Positions 31,535 to 41,053 of a stretch of 64,000 bases of DNA are shown here, in pieces. The notes below the pieces were generated by a model. The model saw nothing but the letters and a program-made list of their open reading frames with translations. It had not been told where the DNA came from and did not search any database. Made by a program: the position numbers and the translations under genes. The DNA comes from an uncultured Paracoccaceae bacterium (lineage in GTDB: Bacteria; Pseudomonadota; Alphaproteobacteria; Rhodobacterales; Rhodobacteraceae): NCBI GenBank assembly GCA_913043905.1, contig CAJWNQ010000003.1:50003-114002 (forward strand), given 5' to 3'. Positions within the stretch are counted from its first letter, which is position 1. The number at the start of each line of letters is the position of its first letter.

Positions 31535-32163
31535 TAGTTTAAGCTAAGTAAGCGGTGATCAAGTGATGTTTCCATATGTTTTGTCATGGTACCACTTGCT
31601 TCGCTTTTATCACCTTTTATTAGAGCGTCGATAATAGTTTGATGTTGAATAAATACAGTCTCGACACGTAGCGGTGTGGTCAGGGTGGTATGTCCAAGTA
31701 TTACTAAAATGGTAGACAAATTATTATAACTACTGGCAAGATATCTGTTTCGTGCTGCATTAACGATGCAAATATGAAATTGGCGGTTTAACTCTGCAAC
31801 TTTGTAAGAATCTGACTTTGCTTCTAACATTTTTCTATTTAGTGTATCGAGCGTGCGTGTTTCAGCTTCTGATGCATGTTTTGCAGCCATTGAAGATGCT
31901 GAAGTCTCTAACATTATACGCATTTCATAGAGTTCAACAATCTCCTGCTGATTAAGTTTTTTTATAACTGCGCCAACTTGAGGTTTGTGTGACACAACGC
32001 CTTCAGCTTCTAAACGTTTTATAGCTTCTCGTACTGGTGTCCTACTAAGGCCAATACGTTCTGCCAATTCTGTTTCTCTTAAGCGATCACCTGGTGTTAG
32101 TTTGCCCAAAGTAATTTCATTAAAAATAGCTTGATAAGCTGTTTGGCCGGTTGCTACATTCAT
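31534..32163 (-). CDS. GntR (FadR-type) transcriptional regulator
   Basis: LTPGDRLRETELAERIGLSRTPVREAIKRLEAEGVV; helical FCD-like C-terminus. Confidence 0.9.
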   Translation of the reverse strand: MNVATGQTAYQAIFNEITLGKLTPGDRLRETELAERIGLSRTPVREAIKRLEAEGVVSHKPQVGAVIKKLNQQEIVELYEMRIMLETSASSMAAKHASEAETRTLDTLNRKMLEAKSDSYKVAELNRQFHICIVNAARNRYLASSYNNLSTILVILGHTTLTTPLRVETVFIQHQTIIDALIKGDKSEASGTMTKHMETSLDHRLLSLN

Positions 32164-32194
32164 TTCAGTAAGTTTCTTGCATTTGTTTACAGAG

Positions 32195-32216
32195 ATTGTA
32201 TACGCTTGGATACAAT
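32195..32216. promoter_or_regulatory. Candidate GntR operator (inverted repeat) in gntR/tcuA divergent promoter
   Basis: ATTGTAT-ACGCTTGG-ATACAAT, exact 7-bp inverted repeat, 17 bp before the tcuA-like ATG. Confidence 0.55.
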
Positions 32217-32232
32217 ATAACAAGGTGTCAAA

Positions 32233-33717
32233 ATGAATAATGAATGTGATGTAATTATAATAGGGTCTGGAAATGCTGCCTTGAGTGCTGGGATAGCAGC
32301 AAGTGAAAAAGGCGCAAAAGTTTTGATTATTGAGAAAGCTAGTGAAGATTTAGCTGGAGGAAATACTAAGTATACCGCGGGTGCTATGCGATTTGCCTAT
32401 AACAATAGTAATGAATTACTTCCTCTTGTTGCAAACCCTGAAGATCCTCGTGTCGCAATTTCTGATTTTGGTAATTATAGCAGTGAAAAATTTAAAAAAG
32501 ATCTTTTGGGGTTTAACGATGGCGAACCTTTAACTCCAGAACAAGAAATTTTAGTTTCTAAAAGCTATGATACAATGACTTGGCTTGCTGAGCATGGTAT
32601 CAAATATGATCCAATTTTTTCGAGGCAAAGTTTTGAAAAAGACGGTAAAATAATTTTTTGGGGAGGGCTCACATTAGCGGCTGAGAATGAAGGTGTTGGT
32701 CTTTATGACATGGAATTAGCTGCATTTAAAAAACTTGGTGGTGAAATTCGCTATAATATTGGAATGTCAGAATTAGTTCTGGATGGCGCACGTGTAGCTG
32801 GTGTTAAATGTGATGATAGTTCTATCATTTATGCTGGCGCAACAATTCTCGCATGTGGTGGTTTTGAATCTAATCAAGAGATGCGTGTTGAATTATTAGG
32901 ACCAGAATGGAAAAATGCAAAAGTTCGTGGAACTCCTCATAATACTGGAGACGGATTGCAGGCAGCTTGGGCATTAGGTGCAAAAAAATATGGAAGATTT
33001 GATAATTGTCATGCGACTCCAATGGATCTCTATATGAAAGATTATGGAAATCTAAAAATTCCGCACGGAGAGCGTAAAAATTATCGAAAAATTAGTTATT
33101 TCTTAGGTATCATGATTAATTGTGATGGAGAGCGGTTTGTTGATGAAGGAATGGATTTTCGAAATTACACTTATGCTCAATTTGGAAAAGCTGTTCTAGA
33201 GCAGCCAAAACAACTTGCTTGGCAATTTTTTGACGCAAAAACTGAAGATTTATTATATCAAGAATATCGTTTCTTTGATGCAAGCTATAAAGAATCTAAC
33301 AGTTTGGAAGGATTAGTTTCTCAGTGTGATGATCTAGATCAAAAAAGTACAATGAACACTATAACTAAATATAATTTGGCTGTGGATGATAATACTGCCT
33401 TCGATCCAACCATCAAAGATGGCAAAGGTACAATTGGTTTATCATTACCTAAATCAAATTGGGCACAAAAGTTAGATACACCACCGTTTCGTGCTTATCC
33501 AGTGACTGGTGGAATAACATTCTCATACGGTGGATTGAAGGTTTCATCAAAAGGTGAGGTTTTATTGGAAAACAATCAACCTATTGATGGGCTTTTTGCT
33601 TGTGGCGAAATTGTTGGTGGAGTTTTTCTTGCTGGTTATCCAGGAGGATCAGGGTTAACCTCTGGAGCAGTGTTTGGTAGAATTGCTGGAGCGTCTGCTG
33701 GGAATTTATTCAGCTAA
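32233..33717 (+). CDS. FAD-dependent tricarballylate dehydrogenase-like (TcuA) / fumarate reductase-type flavoprotein
   Basis: CDVIIIGSGNAALSAGIAASEKGAKVLIIEKASEDLAGGNTKYTAGAMRFA; C-term FACGEIVGGVFLAGYPGGSGLTSGAVFGRIAG. Confidence 0.82.
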   Translation: MNNECDVIIIGSGNAALSAGIAASEKGAKVLIIEKASEDLAGGNTKYTAGAMRFAYNNSNELLPLVANPEDPRVAISDFGNYSSEKFKKDLLGFNDGEPLTPEQEILVSKSYDTMTWLAEHGIKYDPIFSRQSFEKDGKIIFWGGLTLAAENEGVGLYDMELAAFKKLGGEIRYNIGMSELVLDGARVAGVKCDDSSIIYAGATILACGGFESNQEMRVELLGPEWKNAKVRGTPHNTGDGLQAAWALGAKKYGRFDNCHATPMDLYMKDYGNLKIPHGERKNYRKISYFLGIMINCDGERFVDEGMDFRNYTYAQFGKAVLEQPKQLAWQFFDAKTEDLLYQEYRFFDASYKESNSLEGLVSQCDDLDQKSTMNTITKYNLAVDDNTAFDPTIKDGKGTIGLSLPKSNWAQKLDTPPFRAYPVTGGITFSYGGLKVSSKGEVLLENNQPIDGLFACGEIVGGVFLAGYPGGSGLTSGAVFGRIAGASAGNLFS

Positions 33718-33885
33718 TACTAATAAGTATTTATTAAGAATATTGCTATCGGACTTAGATTTTTGTTTGGTTTTTTCACTTTAATTTTTTCTATGATAGA
33801 ATAATTATTAATAATAAAATAAATGGTTTCGTTGGCAGAATAGCTAGTGAAGTTTTTGTATTTTTACAGATTTTATGGAGGTATT

Positions 33886-35031
33886 ATGCCACTTGATATC
33901 AAAAAACTAAGCCTTCTTAGACAAGAGTTTCACAAATTCCCTGAACTAGGATTCAAAGAAGACTTAACAAAGGTTAGGGTTGCTAAATTTCTACGAGAAA
34001 TTGGCCTTGAGGTTCATGTGGGAATAGGAGTTATAGGTGTTCTTAAAGTAGGTAAAAGCAATCGTGCTATTGGTTTGCGCGCTGATATGGATGCTTTGCC
34101 GATTGCAGAATTAAGTACTCATAATTATGTTTCAAAATCTGATGGAATTATGCATGCATGCGGACATGATGGTCATATGACTATGCTTTTGGGTGCTGCG
34201 CAAAAACTTGCAGAAGATTCAGGATTTGATGGAACAGTAATATTTATTTTTCAACCAAATGAAGAACATGGGCTAGGTGCTAAGGCGATGCTGGAAGAGG
34301 GTATATTCGAAAAGTTTCCTGTTGAAGAGGTTTATGGAATTCATAATTTACCAGCAGCACCGCTTGGTGAAGTATCAACTCGTGTTGGTCTTATTTGTTC
34401 AAGTGAAAGTTTATTTGAAATTGAAATTATTGGTAAAGGTGGACATTCTTCTATGCCATATTTGGGCAAAGATGCCATTATAATTGGAGCGGAAATTATT
34501 CAGGCTTTGCAAACTATAGTTTCTCGCAAATTGCCGCCAGGCGCTGGTGCTGTCGTTTCGGTAACTGAATTTGTTAGTGATGGGCAACGTAACGTTTCAT
34601 CGGGGCATGCGATCTTGAAGGGCGACGTTCGAACACGTTCACCAAAAGATAGGGCACTTATTGAAGGTTCCATGCGACAAATTTCTGAAGGTATTGGTAG
34701 TGTTCATGGTGTAAAAATAAGATTCAGTTTTAACACTGAGTTTTCTGAAACTATAAATGCTAAAACACCTACAGAAGCTGTAATACGGTGTTCTAGAGAG
34801 CTTGAGCTAAAAGTTATTCCAGATAGAGAACCTATGAGTTTCTCAGAGGATTTTGCACATTTTAGTAATGTTATTCCGGGCTGTTTTTTTCTTTTAGGTA
34901 ATGGAGAAACTGGAGCCAATAGTCAGCCACTTCATTCTGCAGATTATGATTTTAATGATGATCTATTGCCAATAGGTGTATCTCTATGGACCGCATTAGT
35001 CCAAGATCGCTTACCAGAATATAAAATTTAG
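33886..35031 (+). CDS. M20 family amidohydrolase (hippurate hydrolase-like)
   Basis: LRQEFHKFPELGFKE, GLRADMDALPIAEL, MHACGHDGHMTMLLGAA, IFQPNEEHGLGAKAML. Confidence 0.9.
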   Translation: MPLDIKKLSLLRQEFHKFPELGFKEDLTKVRVAKFLREIGLEVHVGIGVIGVLKVGKSNRAIGLRADMDALPIAELSTHNYVSKSDGIMHACGHDGHMTMLLGAAQKLAEDSGFDGTVIFIFQPNEEHGLGAKAMLEEGIFEKFPVEEVYGIHNLPAAPLGEVSTRVGLICSSESLFEIEIIGKGGHSSMPYLGKDAIIIGAEIIQALQTIVSRKLPPGAGAVVSVTEFVSDGQRNVSSGHAILKGDVRTRSPKDRALIEGSMRQISEGIGSVHGVKIRFSFNTEFSETINAKTPTEAVIRCSRELELKVIPDREPMSFSEDFAHFSNVIPGCFFLLGNGETGANSQPLHSADYDFNDDLLPIGVSLWTALVQDRLPEYKI

Positions 35032-35042
35032 AGAGAATTCTT

Positions 35043-36188
35043 ATGTTTAAAAGTCGCATGCAGGTGTTTCGCAATGAATTGATTAAAGCTAATATTAATG
35101 TGGCGCTTATTACTGATGAAGATAATGTATATTATTTAACTGGCTACTATGATTATTTGCATATGGAATTTGGTCGTCCTACCATTCTAGTTGTACCTAA
35201 AGATGGAGAGACATTTCTTATAACGCCATCTATTGATTTGAATTCTGCATTAGCGAATGCTGATGTTGATCAGATCTTTGAATGGAATGATGGAATGGGT
35301 CAAGAATGGCGCCAAGAGCTTCCTCGATCATTAAGCCAAAAGTACCAAGTAGGCATTGAAACTAATCACATGCCCTTTGTGGTAAGAAATTATTTAAATA
35401 ACCATACTAAACAAGATAAAATAAAAAACATAACGCCAATTCTTACCAAAATGCGGATGATTAAATCTTCTCAAGAATTACAAATGGCGCGTCATGCTGG
35501 GCAGGTTGCAAATGCAATGATGGAAGCGGGTAGGGCTAATATTGCTGATAATGTTCCAGAGTTTGAAGTTGCGATTGCAACTTCACAAGCTGGTACTCGT
35601 AAAGCTGCAGAGCTTTTAAAATCATATTATAATGATAATGATATGTCTCCAAATACTCATTTTTTACAAATAATGGCTTCGGGAGAAGCTATCACTAAGA
35701 CACACCACCGCGCATCTACCAGAATTATGCGTAACGGAGAGCCAGTATTCTTATGTTTTTGTGGAATGACAAATTTTCACCGTTTTAAATTAGGTTTTGA
35801 TAGAACTTTTTGGATTAAAAATATTGGAGATAAATCGCAAGAAGCCGTATATGAAGTTGCAGTTGCCAGTCAAAAAGCAGCATTAGATGCTCTAAAACCA
35901 GGTGTAACTGCCGAAAGCATTCATGCTGAGTATGCTGAAGTAATTCAGGGAGCTGGATATGAGTATCCATTTCGCTGTGGCCGCGCTACAGGTTTTAGCT
36001 TCTTGGAGTCACCACAATTAGTCATTGGCGATAAAACCATTATTCAACCAGGAATGGTCTTAGCTATTGATGGCTCAGTTTCAACTGAGACATTTAGGGC
36101 TCAAGTTGGTGATAGTGTTATAATAACTGAAGATGGCTATGAACTGTTAACTAATCACCCGAAAGCTTTGGCAGATATTATTTTATAA
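35043..36188 (+). CDS. M24 family metallopeptidase (Xaa-Pro peptidase / creatinase / ectoine hydrolase-like)
   Basis: MQVFRNELIKANINVALITDEDNVYYLTGYYDY, MRMIKSSQELQMARHAGQVAN, RCGRATGFSFLESPQL. Confidence 0.85.
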   Translation: MFKSRMQVFRNELIKANINVALITDEDNVYYLTGYYDYLHMEFGRPTILVVPKDGETFLITPSIDLNSALANADVDQIFEWNDGMGQEWRQELPRSLSQKYQVGIETNHMPFVVRNYLNNHTKQDKIKNITPILTKMRMIKSSQELQMARHAGQVANAMMEAGRANIADNVPEFEVAIATSQAGTRKAAELLKSYYNDNDMSPNTHFLQIMASGEAITKTHHRASTRIMRNGEPVFLCFCGMTNFHRFKLGFDRTFWIKNIGDKSQEAVYEVAVASQKAALDALKPGVTAESIHAEYAEVIQGAGYEYPFRCGRATGFSFLESPQLVIGDKTIIQPGMVLAIDGSVSTETFRAQVGDSVIITEDGYELLTNHPKALADIIL

Positions 36189-36280
36189 TAATGTTAATAT
36201 TCAGAATAGAAAAATACTCATAATTAAACTTAAATTTTTTATAATGTTAGATATATTTATTTATATTTTTGTTAATAATT

Positions 36281-36706
36281 TTAATTATTGAAGGTTACGA
36301 CTGCTCCAGCCAACACAAAAACAAGAGCAACGCGCGAAAGTGATGCTATTGGTTTTATGAAATTTGCATTTGGTGGGGTTTTGTTTTTTGAGGATTTATA
36401 AATGTGTAAGTTGGCCAATATTGATAGAATTAATAATGCGGATGCGCCAGTCAGTTTAATAATAAAAGCTGTCCCTAGATCTGCGCCAGGATAAATAACG
36501 CCAACAAGCCTTAATCCGCTAAGCCATAATACTATGAGTGACCCAAGTCCTAGAAAGCCAAGTATTTGCATTGACCGGCCAACAAGTGGAGTGGGAGCTT
36601 GCTTAGCTTTTGCATGCACTGATTGAATAACTGCTCCACCAATTCCAACACCGCCTGCAATGAAAATTGCTAAAAAATGTAAAAACTTTAATGTGTATAT
36701 TTCCAT
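36281..36706 (-). CDS. Four-TM integral membrane protein (DUF2269-like)
   Basis: MEIYTLKFLHFLAIFIAGGVGIGGAVIQSV..., 4 hydrophobic segments; internal ATG 36706 preferred. Confidence 0.6.
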   Translation of the reverse strand: MEIYTLKFLHFLAIFIAGGVGIGGAVIQSVHAKAKQAPTPLVGRSMQILGFLGLGSLIVLWLSGLRLVGVIYPGADLGTAFIIKLTGASALLILSILANLHIYKSSKNKTPPNANFIKPIASLSRVALVFVLAGAVVTFNN

Positions 36707-37049
36707 AAAACCCTCATAATATAATGTGAAACTTATTCTCAAAGATAAGAATAATTCACTGATTACTGTAACTTGTTAAGTGTTTTATAAAGTTATTACT
36801 TGAAAAATAATAGCTGCCTATTTTTGAACTTTAATCATAATTATATTCTGAAATATCAATAATATATTATTATGAATTACTGTATTAAAATTACCAAGGC
36901 TATTATTTGCTTTGTGTATAAACTTTAAAGATTTAATAAAAAAACACTGTCTGATTTAGATGGTGAAATTATGTATTCAGTACTCGCTCTAACAATCGCT
37001 ATCGAGTAGAATATTATATGAATGAGGCTTAAAATATAGGTAAGTAAAT

Positions 37050-37472
37050 ATGAAACTTGAATTTCATCATATTAATTTTGTGTCTGAAGATGTCGATCGC
37101 CTCCATACCTTTTACACTAAAGTTCTAGGTTTAAATGATATGCCCGCTGAGATGTTCCCAAGACCTAATGAAACAAAAAATAGTGGTTATAGTGGGAAAA
37201 TTAAATTTGCCACTGATGGGCAGATGCAGATGCACCTAGCTGAGCGTAATTTAGAAGTTGGATTTAAACATGGTAATGTCATTAATCCTGTTGAAAGGGG
37301 TCATATTGCGTTTAAAACAGATGATATCGAAGCTTTTAAACTCATGCTAGAAAGCAACGATATACTTTATTCTGATTATGGAACTGCATTTGCTGAAGAG
37401 TGGCATCAAATATTTTTTCATGATCCAGAGGGCAATATAATAGAGGTCCACCAATCAGTACTTAAAAACTAA
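37050..37472 (+). CDS. VOC (glyoxalase/bleomycin resistance) family protein
   Basis: MKLEFHHINFVSEDVDRLHTFYTKVLGL ... IFFHDPEGNIIEVHQ. Confidence 0.88.
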   Translation: MKLEFHHINFVSEDVDRLHTFYTKVLGLNDMPAEMFPRPNETKNSGYSGKIKFATDGQMQMHLAERNLEVGFKHGNVINPVERGHIAFKTDDIEAFKLMLESNDILYSDYGTAFAEEWHQIFFHDPEGNIIEVHQSVLKN

Positions 37473-37508
37473 TTCTTGTCATTACATAAGGCTTAATACT
37501 GTAGGGAG

Positions 37509-38441
37509 TTATGTGATTAATTTAATTAGATAATTAGCAATCATCAAATCAAGATGTGCGCCACCACCGTTCTTGAAGATAGTAATTTCATTTTCTGAAG
37601 TTCTTGCCCTGTGGTTCAAACTGATTAAATCGTAAAAATCACCCTTTATATCTTTTTCATTAATAATACCTGCTGCAATCGGGATCATTAATTCACCTAT
37701 GTGATTTATCGTTGTATCTCGACTGTCGACGTAAATCGTTCCACTAGTAATAAGGTTATCATCCACTTCTCGCATGTCAGCTTTGAATGCACCAATTAGA
37801 TCTATGTGTGTGCCTGGGCTTATCCATTCACCCATTAAAATTGGTTCATAGGCCATTGTAGCAGTGCTAATAATATCTGCTTCGGATGCAAATTTTTCTA
37901 AGTCATCTGCTACAATTAATTCAATTTTTGTGCGGCCAGTTCTATCAATCAAACTTTTTGCTTGTTCAGGTTTCCTTGACCAAATTGCTATTTGCTCTAA
38001 TTCTGGAAAAGTTGATGAATAAGCGTGAACAAGGCTTTCCGCAACTGTTCCTGCTCCTAAGATTAGTAATCGTTTACTTTTAGGACGTGCCAACAATTGT
38101 GCCCCTAGGATTGAGTCACTTGCGGTTTTGACTTCTGTTATCAAACGGCTGTCTATGATTGCCTTTAATTCCCCACTTTCGGGTTCATAAACCATCATAG
38201 CTCCTTGGACAGTTGGTAAACCTTTTTTAGGATTATCTGCTACTACTGTGACTGCTTTAACGCCGTAACCTAATCCTTCGATGTATGCTGCTCGATTTAA
38301 AAGTATAGCGGCTTTAGGTCCTAAAAATATATCTGCAATCTCTGCCTTTGGAAAAAGATGCCCTTCACGTAATGCATCAACAGCTTTCTGCCATGATAAT
38401 AAACTTATAGTATCATCATATCCTATATGAATTGTTTCCAT
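37509..38441 (-). CDS. Ornithine cyclodeaminase / mu-crystallin family protein
   Basis: GYGVKAVTVVADNPKKGLPTVQGAMMVYEPESGELKAIIDSRLITEVKTASDSILGAQLLA. Confidence 0.85.
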   Translation of the reverse strand: METIHIGYDDTISLLSWQKAVDALREGHLFPKAEIADIFLGPKAAILLNRAAYIEGLGYGVKAVTVVADNPKKGLPTVQGAMMVYEPESGELKAIIDSRLITEVKTASDSILGAQLLARPKSKRLLILGAGTVAESLVHAYSSTFPELEQIAIWSRKPEQAKSLIDRTGRTKIELIVADDLEKFASEADIISTATMAYEPILMGEWISPGTHIDLIGAFKADMREVDDNLITSGTIYVDSRDTTINHIGELMIPIAAGIINEKDIKGDFYDLISLNHRARTSENEITIFKNGGGAHLDLMIANYLIKLIT

Positions 38442-38704
38442 TTTTGTTTCCGTTTTATTACATTTAAAAATGTGGCGTTTGCATTGAATGCCGTCAAGGT
38501 TAAATAAAATTATTGGAATATTTAGTGTGGGATATTTTCTAGCTATTTTACCTCAAATTAGTGTTAGTGGATGAGTGGTTGGTACACATCAGCATTTTCT
38601 TGATCTAAATGACCTTTGTCCAAAAGTTTACGATCTTAGGCTTTGTCATGAATAGTATGAAAATTTATAATAAATATAGTGCATAAATTAAATATGGGGC
38701 TATC

Positions 38705-38734
38705 AAGCCGCCCACATTTGTTCGCGGGCGGTTT
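38705..38734 (-). terminator. Terminator hairpin downstream of DEAD-box helicase
   Basis: CCGCCC...GGGCGG stem immediately 3' of the minus-strand stop. Confidence 0.65.
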
Positions 38735-38736
38735 AA

Positions 38737-40773
38737 TTACTTTTTCCTACGTTTAAGAACAGCGTTTTTACCTCTGGCTGCTTTTGTTTTATCAGATTTA
38801 GGACGATCTGTTTTTGGACGATCAGACTTAGATTTTTCTACTTTTGATCGCTCGGTAATAGGCTTTTCTGATCGGGGCTTATCATCTTTTGGATTAGGCC
38901 GTGCTCGACTTTTTGGTTTAGAATGCTTCCCACCATCTTTTGACCATGTGGGTTTGCCTTTGTTACGATCAATGGGCTTGGCAGCTTTTTTATTTCTTGT
39001 TTGTAGTGCTACAACACCACCTTCAGGCCGCGTTTCGGGGTTTTTATTCAAATTTGGTTCTGAGTGGCGCTTACGTGTTTCATCGTCCCATGGGTCACGA
39101 TCATTTTTACTTGTATCGCTGTCCCATTTTTTCTTTGATTTAAAAGGTGTTCCACTTTTATCAGAGCGATCAAACTTTTCTCGAGGTGATGCTTTGATGT
39201 TTGGGGCCTTGTCCAATTGCTTAAGCCAAGCACCTGGCTCTATTTCTTTATTTGATCCAATAGCTTTCAAGAAACCATCAACGCTGGATTTTAGGATTTC
39301 CACAAAAGTTTCAGTATCTTGGATGCGTATTGCACCAATATCATCTCGAGAAAGGTTGCCTGCTTTACAGATCATTGGCAACATGCGACGTGGATTTGCA
39401 TCTGCCTCACGACCACCACTTATGGAAAACCAAACTGTTGGTCCAAATTCACCACGTGGCTTTGGTGCGCCTTGTGCACCTGAGGGCGCTAACTCTTCAG
39501 GAGCTGATTGATTTTCGACGTATACACGAAAAAAAGCAGTTGCTAGTTGTTCAGCACTAAAGGTTTCCATAAGTTTATCAATACTTCCACGTTCGGCTGG
39601 TGAAGGTAAAGTTGCCCAGGTACTGTCTGACAGTAAGCGTTCCTGATCTTTTTCGATTATCTGTTGTGCAGACGGCGCATCTTGCCACGTTGCTGTGACT
39701 TTGCCCATTTGCAATAACCGCTCTGCTTTTTTACGAAAGCGGCTAGGAACTATCATTGCTGAAACACCTTGGCGACCTGCGCGGCCTGTACGACCTGATC
39801 GGTGTAACATAGTCTCATGGTTTTGTGGTAGCTCAGCATGAACTACTAAATCAAGATTTGGCAAATCAATGCCTCGTGCAGCAACGTCGGTGGCAACACA
39901 TACTCGTGCTCTTCCATCACGCATTGCCTGTAATGCGTGTGTGCGCTCAGATTGCGATAATTCGCCAGAGAGTGCTACGACAGAAAACCCACGATTAGAT
40001 AAGCGCGTTGTCAAGCGGTTAACCATGACACGAGTATTGCAGAATACGAGCGCATTAGGAGCTTCATAGTATCGAAGTGCGTTGATGATGGCATTCTCGC
40101 CATCACGTGGTGATACATTCATTGCAATATAGTTAATATCAGCATGTTGTGTAGATTCAGAAACTGTGGTGATACGGATGGCATTTTTTTGGTAACTTTT
40201 TGCTAAATTAGCAATTGATCGAGGCACCGTTGCAGAAAACATTAAAGTTCGACGTGTTTCTGGAGCTTGAGACAAGATAAACTCTAAGTCTTCACGAAAG
40301 CCTAAATCTAGCATTTCATCAGCTTCATCTAAAATTACTGCTTTAACTTGAGATAAGTCTATTGACCCACGTTGAATATGATCTCGTAATCGGCCTGGTG
40401 TTGCAACAACAATATGGGAACCCCGATCTAATGAACGGCGCTCATCACGCATATCCATGCCACCTACACATGAGGCCATAGTTGCACCAGCTATTGCATA
40501 GAGCCAGGTCAATTCACGTTTAACTTGCATGGCCAATTCGCGAGTAGGAGCAATAACAAGTGCCAATGGAGCACCCGCACGGTCAAACTTTCCCATATCA
40601 TTTAATATGGTAGGCGCGATGGCTAAACCAAAACCAACAGTTTTACCGGAACCTGTTTGAGCTGAAACTAATAAGTCAGAAGCTTCAAGTTCTGGTTTGT
40701 TTACTTCTTCTTGCACGGGTGTAAGTGTTTCATAGCCTTGTTTTGCCAAGGCATCAGCAAGTGTTTTTATCAC
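38737..40773 (-). CDS. DEAD/DEAH-box RNA helicase (DeaD/CsdA-like) with basic repetitive C-terminal tail
   Basis: SAQTGSGKTVGFGLA, ILDEADEMLDLGF, MFSATVP, HRSGRTGRAGRQG; tail KSKSDRPKTDRPKSDKTKAARGKN. Confidence 0.93.
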   Translation of the reverse strand: MIKTLADALAKQGYETLTPVQEEVNKPELEASDLLVSAQTGSGKTVGFGLAIAPTILNDMGKFDRAGAPLALVIAPTRELAMQVKRELTWLYAIAGATMASCVGGMDMRDERRSLDRGSHIVVATPGRLRDHIQRGSIDLSQVKAVILDEADEMLDLGFREDLEFILSQAPETRRTLMFSATVPRSIANLAKSYQKNAIRITTVSESTQHADINYIAMNVSPRDGENAIINALRYYEAPNALVFCNTRVMVNRLTTRLSNRGFSVVALSGELSQSERTHALQAMRDGRARVCVATDVAARGIDLPNLDLVVHAELPQNHETMLHRSGRTGRAGRQGVSAMIVPSRFRKKAERLLQMGKVTATWQDAPSAQQIIEKDQERLLSDSTWATLPSPAERGSIDKLMETFSAEQLATAFFRVYVENQSAPEELAPSGAQGAPKPRGEFGPTVWFSISGGREADANPRRMLPMICKAGNLSRDDIGAIRIQDTETFVEILKSSVDGFLKAIGSNKEIEPGAWLKQLDKAPNIKASPREKFDRSDKSGTPFKSKKKWDSDTSKNDRDPWDDETRKRHSEPNLNKNPETRPEGGVVALQTRNKKAAKPIDRNKGKPTWSKDGGKHSKPKSRARPNPKDDKPRSEKPITERSKVEKSKSDRPKTDRPKSDKTKAARGKNAVLKRRKK

Positions 40774-40803
40774 AATTTTAATTTCTTATCAGGGCTGAGT
40801 TCC

Positions 40804-40957
40804 ATGGCATATACCATTGGGAAGAACGCAGCAGGTTATCATTCATGCTTGGCGAACCCCAAATGTCGCCAATAGGCAAGAATGCAATAACCCAAGAACT
40901 GCATCACAACGCCTGTGAGGGCCCGATAGGCGGTATTGATGGCAATGTATAGGGTTA
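40804..40957 (-). ncRNA. Candidate structured RNA element / 5' leader of the DEAD-box helicase (orientation not certain)
   Basis: Nested stems TAACCC 40888-40893/GGGTTA 40952-40957, CATCA 40902-40906/TGATG 40937-40941, CGCCT 40910-40914/AGGCG 40928-40932; second hairpin TTGGCGA 40849-40855/TCGCCAA 40866-40872; third ATGGCATATACCAT 40804-40817; local GC above flanks. Confidence 0.45.
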
Positions 40958-41053
40958 AACACATACTAGGAATAAAACCTTTGTTCTTGTGTTTCATTTT
41001 AAGAAACGAGATACCGTTATTAACTAATTGTTTTTGGATTTTTGGATTTTGCT

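Noticed and set aside
38948-39511. 187-aa plus-strand ORF antisense to the DEAD-box helicase
   Set aside because: Shadow ORF opposite a confidently assigned gene; composition mirrors the helicase codons
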